DNA from: Paratinospora sagittata | Taxonomy: Eukaryota > Streptophyta > Magnoliopsida > Ranunculales > Menispermaceae | DNA: 64,000 bases | Assembly: GCA_035771175.1 (NCBI GenBank) | Contig: CM069599.1 | Coordinates: 37,201,707 to 37,265,706 of the forward strand | Direction: 5' to 3' | Shown: in pieces, positions 35,471 to 45,195 of the stretch | Layout: each line of letters opens with the position of its first letter | How positions within the stretch are numbered: the stretch's first letter is position 1 | Position numbers and translations under genes: made by a program | The notes under the pieces: model-generated | The model's database searches: none | What the model was told of the DNA's origin: nothing | What the model saw: only the letters and a program-made list of their open reading frames with translations

Positions 35471-37028
35471 GGTGTGAAATCAAGACCGTTCCCCAACCGA
35501 ATGGCGCGGCATCAAAGCTGCCTCCAAAATTTTATCGAACGTCACGTCTTACTATTCATTGCGGAAAATACTTCTCAAAATATATATACATTATTCATTA
35601 TTCGTACTAATATTAATTTTATAAAAGTAAAAAAGAAAATTATTAAGAACATTTGAGAAATATAAATGTAGAAACTTAAGGCCGAAGGTTTTTGCTTTTG
35701 GGGCTTTGGAGACTTAGAATCTTTAGCGGCTGACCAAAAATGGAAAATGTAAAAAATACGGATGGTGACAAGAAAATCGAGAAATAAAAAGAAAACAAGG
35801 TGTGGAGCGTGACATGACTTTCCAAAGTGTGACACGACTTTTGGGGTCATTTGACTAGTTTGCCGCACCCGCGTTACTTCATGGAATCGACTAGTAGCGT
35901 TACACCAACCATTAGTAAAAATATTTAAAAAAATAATAAAAAGATGATGCGAGTATGTGACCATGTGCTTCAGCTTCACCAAAATTTGGTACCATCGCCT
36001 CCTCCTCCGTGTACATATGTGGACGAGAGAACATTTGCCTTGTTATTTTCTTTCCTCTATTATATCACCAAAATAGTCTACTGATAGTGGCCTGTTTGGA
36101 TTAATATTTGTCCTCTCAAATAAAAGGAAATAGGCAAAAATCCTTTTAGTTTATGATTTTAATTTTAAATCTATTTTTCACCTGTTTTCTCCGTTGGATA
36201 CTAAAGACAGGGTAAGGTTAGTACTCAAAATCCCCATAAAAAAAAGGTTAGTACTCAAAATAAGATGAAAAACTTGAAAAATGAGGTTTAATCATTTCAG
36301 AGAAACATGTTTGTTACATATAGATTCAAAAATCAGCTTTCCACATTTTACGGTTAGTACTCCAAACTTGAAAGACTGTTTAATCATTTGCAAGAAACAT
36401 GTTTCTTAGAGATAGATTCAAAAATCAGCTTTAAAATTCTGGTTCAGCAAACCCCTGAAAAAAAAAAAATTCTTGTTCATCGAAACGCATTGCAGATGTT
36501 GTATTTTGAGAGTTTAGTAGGGTACAGGGCAAAGGTAAAATAGCCTCAGGCTTGGACCAGGCTAACCGAGCTGCGTCAGGATGGGCCAATTGCCACTAAT
36601 TCAGCAGTTTCACTTCACATAATTTTAACAGTAATAATACATGGTTATGACTTGTGGCTTAGTCACTGATAAGCCATAGTTTTCTTCAATCCCTGTAAAC
36701 AAAGGGAAGAAAACTAAGATCTCTGAATACAAACTTATAATATATAATACACAGCAGCAGTGAAGTAACCAACCATGAAGCTCACCCAGGTAACAAAGCG
36801 TGACATGGCAAATCATAGATATTTTTCAAATTAAAACAAAATTAGACAGATTCCTATTTCTTCGAGAGAATCTAGTTCTCAAGAACATGCATGTTGCAAC
36901 AAGCACGTTAAGGAACATAAGGGCACCATTCACGGACAATCAAAATCAGTCCTCAGTGCTTTGAGGTTATAAAGCATGAAATGTTAAACCTAAATTACTG
37001 AACAAGCATACTAAACAATTCTAGACAG
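35471..37028. other. Intergenic region with a ~100-bp direct repeat
   Basis: No supported gene. At 36246-36345 and 36353-36440 the sequence repeats as GTTAGTACTC, then GGTTTAATCATTT / TGTTTAATCATTT, GAAACATGTTT and AGATTCAAAAATCAGCTTT, an imperfect direct duplication. The 135-aa minus frame at 35575-35982 is AT-driven and has no family signature. Confidence 0.5.
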
Positions 37029-37037
37029 GCTTGGACC

Positions 37038-37300
37038 CATGGCAGTTAAAACCGTGAATAGAAATTGAATCGCTTTTAAGCTTGATAAATCAAATTGAAA
37101 TTCAGATCGACGAATCATAAGATTCACAATACATATTTGAATTATATATTTGTATATATTAACTATATATAGGGTTATAAAAATATTAGTGTTTTTTAAC
37201 AAATTCACGATTCATATCAATTCACCACGATTTAACTAGCGTTTAATGAATCCGATTCGAATCATTTTGGGGTGAATCGAATTGAGATTCTGACTACTAT
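37038..37300. mobile_element. 263-bp MITE-like insertion with 9-bp target duplication
   Basis: GCTTGGACC is found exactly at 37029-37037 and 37301-37309. The enclosed 263 bp is AT-rich. Its ends are imperfectly inverted: CATGGCAGTTAAAACC at one end against ATAGTAGTCAGAATC read inward from the other, with AATTGAATCG / AATTCGATTC inside. A 9-bp duplication is typical of Mutator-type elements; this family label is inference. Confidence 0.65.
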
Positions 37301-37529
37301 GCTTGGACCTTGTTCAAAGGTTTTCAGAATAGAACAATATCTTTGGGCTTGAAACCAACAACTTGCATCTAAGGCGAACTGAATGTCATGTGTCATTAAA
37401 CAAAGACTGTCCATAACACAAATAGAAAACAAAAAAAATATCAGAATAGCATTTTTTCCATAAATCTAATCAAACATTGCTTAACTGAGAGGCATTAAGA
37501 TGATATCCAAGACAAGAGAAATATCATAA

Positions 37530-38958
37530 CTAATCAAAGAGTGAGAATCCCATATCATCGTCGCTCTCTTCCTTCTCTTCCTTTTTCTCCTCTGCAGGAG
37601 GTGCAGCTTCAGCAGGTGCACCACCACCAGAACTTGCTGCTGCTGCAGCCCCACCACCTCCAATAAAGCTACCGCCGCCTCCACCACCAATAATCACCTG
37701 CATAAAACCCAACATATTTATGATTATGAGAATGATTGATAACAAAACTGACCTCAATTTGCAAACACTTTTAATCATCGTTACCACCTGACCTCGACAT
37801 GCTATTGTAATAATTTGTTAAATAAAACCACAAGTGGTGGATGATTTATTGCGTCAATGAAGACACAAAGATACACACAATGTAGGTTGAGATTGATAAC
37901 AAACAAAACAACCTAAAAAAAAAAAGAAGGAAACACCTTATAAACCAAAATACATTGGCACAATAAGGTAGAAGAGCTCTAATAAGCACCAAAGAAAATC
38001 AGCTGTTTTAACTCCAGTTACACAATTTTTCATCTATGTGGTCAAAGATACAATTTGTCATCAAGATCTAATCCTTTCTAGATATAAATCGCACTTTTTT
38101 AAGGATCTAGCATCAGGATACGGTTTATAAACACACTTCTTAATAGCAATTTCTTCATAACTAAATAACTCAAATAGAACTGAAAAACTAGACTATTTCT
38201 AAACATAGTCATCAGAAGAAATCCTCATTATCCAAGCACCACTTTCTTATATTAACGACACCATGTCAAAATAACTCATCAACCAAACTAACAAACGAAG
38301 GGTCGTTCACTTCAAAGCTCAGATACCTCTGAATTCTTACCAAACAGTACTCGAATCTCTTCAGATATCCGTTTGAGTTATTTTCAGAGCTAATTAATAT
38401 GCACAGAAACAGCATAATTGCAAGAAGGCTTGTCACAATAAGCTATAGAAATCGCAAAAAACAGAGAAGTTATATGTAGAACAGTAGAAGGATCATCCAA
38501 TAGACCTCTTGTCCTTCCAATTTATACACCATTACGAGATAAGCAAACTCTTCCCTTACAAACAACATCTTCAATTAGTTTTCAATCATTCTTTTAAATC
38601 AAACACAACAAAAAAACTTCGGATCTCCAAAATCAAACAACAAGAGAAAGAAATCATTTAACCATTGAACCATAACCAAAATCTATAAAATCAAGCATCG
38701 CAGATACACTGATCTAGTAAGAAACTGCACAAAATAAGTAGAAGATCAAGTGTTTGGAACCTGGAAAACGGCTGAAGACGGAGTGATCATCGAGAACGAG
38801 GACTGAACACCACCAAAAGAGTCGCTGGAGAGAGCAGCTCGAACGAGGCTTCTTTGCAAATCAAAAGTCGATGAAGCAGAAGCTTCGAGATCGCCGGAGA
38901 GCTGCTTTGCGCTCCATTCGCTTCCAGAGCTTCTGCAAATGAACGTGAACACTCCCAT
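37530..38958 (-). CDS. RPP3: 60S acidic ribosomal protein P3 (ribosomal stalk)
   Basis: Two exons, 38761-38958 and 37530-37697, give 121 aa. The N-terminus [12 protein letters not shown] and [20 protein letters not shown] are diagnostic of the plant-specific P3 protein. Exon 2 has a Gly/Ala-rich hinge ([20 protein letters not shown]), a charged EEKKEEKEE segment and the P-protein tail [11 protein letters not shown], which contacts elongation factors. P3 joins P0/P1/P2 in the GTPase-activating stalk of the large subunit. The intron is about 1.06 kb. A TATATAG box on the minus strand at 39036-39042 lies ~80 bp upstream of the ATG. Confidence 0.96.
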
Positions 38959-39035
38959 TTTTTTTTGCTTTTCTTCGACTGAAGTCGCTAAGAATACTCT
39001 AGACGACAGATGAAAAGAAGAGCTCCTTTGCTTTG

Positions 39036-39042
39036 CTATATA
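39036..39042 (-). promoter_or_regulatory. TATA box of the P3 gene
   Basis: The minus strand reads TATATAG 78-84 bp upstream of the P3 start codon, which fits a TATA box with a short leader. Confidence 0.5.
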
Positions 39043-39354
39043 CGATTGCGCGATTGGAAAACCCTAAAGAACAGCGGGATTTTCGTTTTGACTAATTTAT
39101 CCAATTTCGTTCTCTGAAATTTCGATCGTGCCCTTAAGTAGATGGGGCGGCCTTGTTCAAAATAAGTTTTTATTATTATATTTTTAAGAAACTGTAAGAA
39201 TAATTGAAGGATGAACCTCTCCCATTGAATTTTTTTTTGCATTCACAAGAATTCAAAATTGGGATGTCACGATTCTCCCATTAGGGTGATGTCATGACCG
39301 GTACAAGATACTGTATACGCTATCTCTAGATTGATACGATACTCTGTCAGCCTC

Positions 39355-41457
39355 TGTCACGACGCCCCTGACGTAGGCTGACGTCATGACCGACACAATG
39401 TATTATACACTGTACATAACCATATACAATACATAATACACTGTCAGCCTTCACGTAGTCTCACAATAAGTCCCAAAAGTTACAGTAATTTTTTTTTTAA
39501 TATACCACAAATCAAATCTAATATAGCTCTCTATAATCATTCCAGTCATTCTACAAATTAAATTCTCACCTGATAAATATCTATGATCATCTCAGTTCAT
39601 CATCTCAAGCATTATATAATATTACCACACAACCCATCTAGGTAATATTACATATATATAGTGTGTGATAATTATACATATCAAAATAACAAAAATATAA
39701 TCTATTCCCTCCAAGCATACATACACGTACCAGACGAATATTCACGTGATTATCACTCACGAATTTTTCCTTTTTCCTTCGACTCAATACCTGAAATATT
39801 GGAGGAAATGAGGTGAGCAAACAACAGCTCAGTGAATATAGTTCTTGAGATGACAATTATATACATTTAGAGAAATATGACATTTAAATCCATTTCAAAT
39901 ACTTATTCAACACATGCATCATTCAATGAATATATTATACATGTCAACAACATAAATTACATAAGTTTTTAATAACACAATGCACAATCTCCCTCCTCTG
40001 CAAGGCAAGAGAGCTGGTCTAACCCTTGTATGGCCGTATAAGGTAGACACAACCTCTCATTACCCAATTCACAGTCATTTCAAGGATCTCAACCCTTGTT
40101 AGGACAGACCTACTGATAATGAGGACTCGCAAAACCTCATCTGGGTCTAATTTCTAACGAAATGACAATGAGGATTCGCAAAACCTCATCATTACAAACT
40201 CCAATTGCTAAAATCAGTTTGCATGATCCATAAAACTCAATGCATTATATATAAATATAGCATGCATACAATCAAACATTTTATATGCGTACAATGTCAT
40301 ACAAGAACCAAATCAAGAAAACTATACTCACAGTGGTTACACGAGGTTTTCTAAGCTAACCTCTAAAATCGAGCAACAATATTGCTTCCTCAAGAGCGAT
40401 TATCCATGCCCTTAAGCTCTCAATTTAAACACTGAAATTACCATAGATTATCATAAGACGCATCATTTATCATATCGTTAGCTACTAAAAATATCAAATC
40501 ATATCCAAAAATCACGATCTTAGTATCGAAACGTCCGAAATTCAGTTCTTTACGAATCTATGATTTCAAATCACTGTTAACATCACTGTCACTATTCACA
40601 GTACTATTCACTATTCACTATTCATCCGAAAGATGTAAATTGTATTAAAATTGTCAAATGGTCTCCAAAAATCATGAAATTGAATCTAACCACATATTCG
40701 GGGTCCCGACAGTTCAGGGAACGTTTTTCTACCTTTCTAGCGGATTTTCATTCACGTTGGGTCAAAACCCCAATTTTTTGAAAACGCCGTAAAACGGCTC
40801 CCACAACAAAATTTACTCCGCTAGAAAGGTTACATTTAGCTTAGATAGTAATTTTACGACGAAAAATAGCAAAAATAGCTTACCGGCACTTCGAATTTGG
40901 CTGCAAATCCGCCGTTTCCTTTTTCTCCTTCTCCTTCTTCTCTCTGTTTCTCTCCTTCCGTCCGTCCGTCTTTTCTCTTTGATTCAGCAACTCCTTTCTT
41001 TTCTTCTTTTTGATTTCTATTTTATTTTTATTTTTTATTCTAGTTGTCACACGTTGGAAATAACTAGAGATGGAGAAATTTATTTATTTTTATTTTTATT
41101 TATATATACAAATGATTCCATGCACCTTTATCTCAATAGTTAACCAACTCCCCATCTTAATATTTCACTTTCATTCATTCAATCATACTCCAATCCACAT
41201 TTTTAATTAACCAACCCCATAAATTAATTAATTTAATTCAACTCCATTTTTTTTAATAGGATGATCTCATATGTATCATCTTCATTTCATAATTTTATTT
41301 ATATACTAATCATACACACGTATATTTAGCGCATACGTATCAAATACGTATATTATCACATGTATATTTAGCTCATACGTATAAAATATGTGTATTATAC
41401 ATCTCGATATACGCGTACTTCAATGTATGTATTTCATTAAATTTACGGGGTGTTACA
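39355..41457 (+). mobile_element. Solo LTR, copy A (plus orientation)
   Basis: 2,103 bp, starting TGTCACGACGCCCCTGACGT and ending CGGGGTGTTACA (TG...CA). The flanking 5-mers are GCCTC on the left and GGCTC on the right, a near-match target duplication. There is no coding capacity, primer-binding site or polypurine tract alongside, so it reads as a solo LTR. Its reverse complement is present as copy B at 42416-44409. Confidence 0.8.
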
Positions 41458-42415
41458 GGCTCCGTCCTTTAAGACAATAAACAAATCACTCAAAATTTTT
41501 CAATAGAACCATTAACATATATAAATCATTGTCATTTTTCTCATCTCATTCCTACAAGACTTATACACATTTCAGTCTCCCAAAATATATATACATCATC
41601 AAGAACCATTCATTTATACATCAGATTAACTATTAAACATTTGTTTGGTATTATAAATACATATGCCAAAAATAGAAGTTTGTACCCATCTCCCTGAAAT
41701 ACACAACATCATACCACATAGCAAAGAAGCAAGCTCAATCAATTCTCTGGAGCCTTGCCCAACCCCTTGTGATCTACACCGGTAATAAAAGAGGAAATAA
41801 GATGAGATACAACAAACTCAGTGAGTAATTTAACATTGGATTTATATATGCATCTACAAAAATCATGGCATTGAAAACATCATTATAAACTCATGCGCAA
41901 TTCAATGTAAATATCAATACATGAATCAAATACATTTTTTTCGCCACTCTATACATATCATACAATGCATAAAGATAAAATCCTCACGCTCAGGAATGTA
42001 AATGAGTCAGTATCCCTATGATGCATACGAATAGAGAAAACCCATCTTACAAACCATTCCCTCGATTATTTCGAAGTCTAGTAAAAAAGCTTCCCTCATG
42101 GAACTGATCATATACTTGCCTTACAACAGGTAAGGCTAAGTATGTTCCGAGGTCTAATCCACAACTTCCCTCATGAAAATGATCACATATTTTCCTTACT
42201 TCGGTAAGTCTAAGTATGTTCGATTTTCAAATCAAAAGGTTTCATGCATTAACCAAACAATGCAAAACATGGAAACATAGAGCAATCAAACATGCTCAAT
42301 TTAATCAAAATAGAGTTTATCTATTACAATGTCATACATAATAACCAAGTTAGAAATACTTACCTTTGCAAGATTTTCACTAGGTCCACAGTACACCCAA
42401 CACTTAGTCAATTTT

Positions 42416-44409
42416 TGTAACACCCCGTAATTTTAGTTAAATTTATACGATAAATTATACGTATATCGAGATGTATGATACGCGTATGTATATGCGTGTA
42501 GGATATACACGTGTATGAAATACATGCTATATTTAAGGAATATGAGCAAATAAATAAAATTATTAAATAAAGAATATAAGTTTTATTAGTGGAATGAGTT
42601 GGTTAATTAGATATGTGAATTGGAGTTGAATTAAATTGATTAATAAAATGGGAAAGTTGGTTTGTTAACTTGCATGAGGAGCATGGGATCAAATGGGGAA
42701 GTTGGTTTGTTAACTTGCATGAGGAGCATGGGATAAGAACAATAAAAAAAATAAAAATAAATAAATAAATAAATTGCTTTAGTTGGTTCCAACGTGTGAC
42801 AACAAGCAATAAAAAAAAATCAATGAAATAGAAATAAAAAAAAGAAGAATAGAAATGAGTTGTTGAATCAAAAAGAAAGAGAAGGAGAAGAAGAAGGTGC
42901 AGAACTAGAGAGGACGGAAGGAAGAAAAAAAAAAAGGGGAAAACGGAGGGAGAACGCGAAATCCGAACCTGTGGTAAGCTATTTTTGCTATTTTTCATCG
43001 TAAAATTACTATCTAAGCTAGATGTAACCTTTCTAGCGGAGTAATTTTTGTTGTGGGAGCCGTTTTACGGCGTTTTTAAAAAATTGGAGTTTTGACCCAA
43101 CGTGAATGAAAATCCGCTAGAAAGGTAGAAAAACGTTCCCTGGACTGTTGGGACCCTGAATATGTGATTAGATTCAATTTCATGATTTTTAGAGACCATT
43201 TGACAATTTTAATACAATTTACATCTTTCAGATGAATAGTAAAAAATAAATAGTAAATATTAAATAGTAAATAGTGAATAGTAAAAGTGAATAGTACTGT
43301 GAACAATGATTTGATGTTTTAGTAGCTACCGATATGGTAAATGATGATTCTCATGATACTATATGGGTAATTTCAGTGTTTAAATTGAGGCTTAAGGGCA
43401 TGGATAAACGCTTTTGAGGAAGCAATGACGTTTATTGTTGCTCGATTTTAGAGGTTGGCTTAGAAACCCTGTGTAACCACTGTGAGTATAGTTTCCTTGA
43501 TTTGGTTCTTGTATGACATTATACATATATAAAATGTTTGATTGATGCATGTTATATTTATATATACTGCATTGAGTTTTATGGATCATGCAAACTGATT
43601 TTAGCAATTAGAGTTTGTAATGATGAGGTTTTGCGAATCCTCATTGTCATTTCGTTAGGAATTAGACTCGGATGAGGTTTTGCGAGTCCTCATTGTCAGT
43701 AGGTCTGCCCTAACAAGGGTTGCGATCCTTGAAATGACTGTAAATTGGGTAATGAGAGGTTGTGTCTACCTTATACGGCCATACAAGGGTTAGACCCGCT
43801 CTCTTGCCTTGCAGAGGAGGGAGATTGTGCATTGTGTTATTGAAAACTTATGTAATTTATGTTGTTGACATGTATAATATATTCATTGAATGATGCATGT
43901 GTTGAATAAGTATTTGAAATGGATTTAAATGTCATATTTCTCTAAATGTATATAATTGCCATATCAAGAACTATATTCACTGAGCTGTTGTTTGCTCACC
44001 CCATTTCCTCCAATATTTCAGGTATTGAGTCGAAGGGAAAAGGAAAAATCCGTGAGTGATAATCACGTGAACCTTCGTCTGGTACGTGTATGTAGGCTTG
44101 GAGGAAATAGATTATATTTTTGTTATTTTGATATGTATAATTATCACACACGGTATATATGTAATATCACCTAGATGGGTTGTATGGTAATATTATCTGA
44201 TGAAATGAGATATTGAATGGAATGATTATAGAGATCTATATTGGTTTTGATTTGTGGTATATAAAAAAAAAAAAATTACTGTAACTTTTGGGTATTATTG
44301 TGAGACTACGTGAAGGCTGACAGTGTATTGTATATTGTCTATAGGTATTTACAGTGTATAGTACACTGTGCCGGCCATGACGCCAGCCTACGTCAGGGGC
44401 GTCGTGACA
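42416..44409 (-). mobile_element. Solo LTR, copy B (minus orientation)
   Basis: 1,994 bp, with the minus strand starting TGTCACGACGCCCCTGACGT and ending GGGGTGTTACA. It is flanked by a perfect 5-bp duplication, ATTTT at 42411-42415 and 44410-44414. It matches copy A along its whole length with scattered substitutions and indels. Confidence 0.88.
42650..42734. repeat. 45-bp-period tandem duplication inside solo LTR copy B
   Basis: A 36-bp block starting AAGTTGGTTTGTTAAC is repeated exactly at 42654-42689 and 42699-42734. Copy A has one copy of the corresponding segment (near 41110-41160). Confidence 0.85.
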
Positions 44410-45195
44410 ATTTTCACCAACTAAAACAGCAGAAACACTTCACTTGTTTGTTGTCCATTTTCTCATATCATTATCAACCCACTGTAAATTACACATTGCA
44501 CACACTATAAATGAATTCCAGCAACCTGAATTTTATTCAATTGATCACAATTTAACCAAACTTTATCATTAAAACAACATAAGTTGCATGCTAGTAATAC
44601 AAGCAACCCTGGACAAAAGCTTCCAAGTTTAGGTCAATTGTACTACACCTAATTGTCCTAGCATGTAATTTAACCAATTCACCTCATATCTCAGTGCTAA
44701 AAACCCATTTAAATCACATATATGACGTGCATAAAATTTTGAAGGTCTAAGCCAAGATTGTACATTTGAGCCATTTACAAAGAATTCATCAAGATCTTAT
44801 AAAAAAATGGGTATCAACATGATCGGTTCAGATGCATCATACTTCTAGTAGGGAACTCTAATAATAAAATCAACCGTTGAGATTGAATATCATCAAGATA
44901 TGAATCTACTGTCCAATTTTCAGCCAAATCTAATGGTGAATCGAGAAGATATGTCTCTTTGACGAAGACAATTTTAGACAGTTGTTTTCTCCTTCTCTGT
45001 TACAATCACTTGACTTCATTGGTTTATAAGGGCAAGCCAGAGAAGCACACTGATTTTCATCAACTAGTGAATCAATCTAAATTAGCATGCTGATGAGGTT
45101 ACTACTTAGTCTATGATCAACTTGGGCAGCTAATTCAAAAAAAAGAAAAAAGTACCATACATAATCAATTCCTTCTACAAGAACAACTGAAAGCT

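Larger units (their letters stand above)
39265..45050 (+). mobile_element. Older LTR carrying two nested solo LTRs (host of the nest)
   Basis: The left end is TGTCACGATTCTCCCATTAG with GATGTCATGACCGGTACAAG, parallel to the starts at 56970 and 62169. The host sequence is interrupted at 39355 and resumes at 41458 (CTCCGTCCTTTAAGACAATA, compare TTCGTCCTTTAAGACATTAT at 57060). It is interrupted again at 42416 and resumes at 44410. The middle block (41458-42415) matches 62230-63150, for example CGCCACTCTATACATATCAT in both. The right end was not found; 45050 is approximate and the last part may be other DNA. Confidence 0.65.

Noticed and set aside
35575..35982. 135-aa minus-strand open frame near the ABC1-kinase promoter
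   Set aside because: Its composition follows the AT-rich DNA; there is no family motif, splice context or promoter evidence.
40000..40200. Repeated AATGAGGACTCGCAAAACC units that could suggest a CRISPR-like array
   Set aside because: Only two imperfect units inside a plant LTR; no regular spacing.
39355..41457. Interpretation of the TGTCAC...GTTACA elements as TIR DNA transposons
   Set aside because: The terminal inversion is short and imperfect, while TG...CA ends and 5-bp duplications (ATGTC, ATTTT) fit LTRs better.
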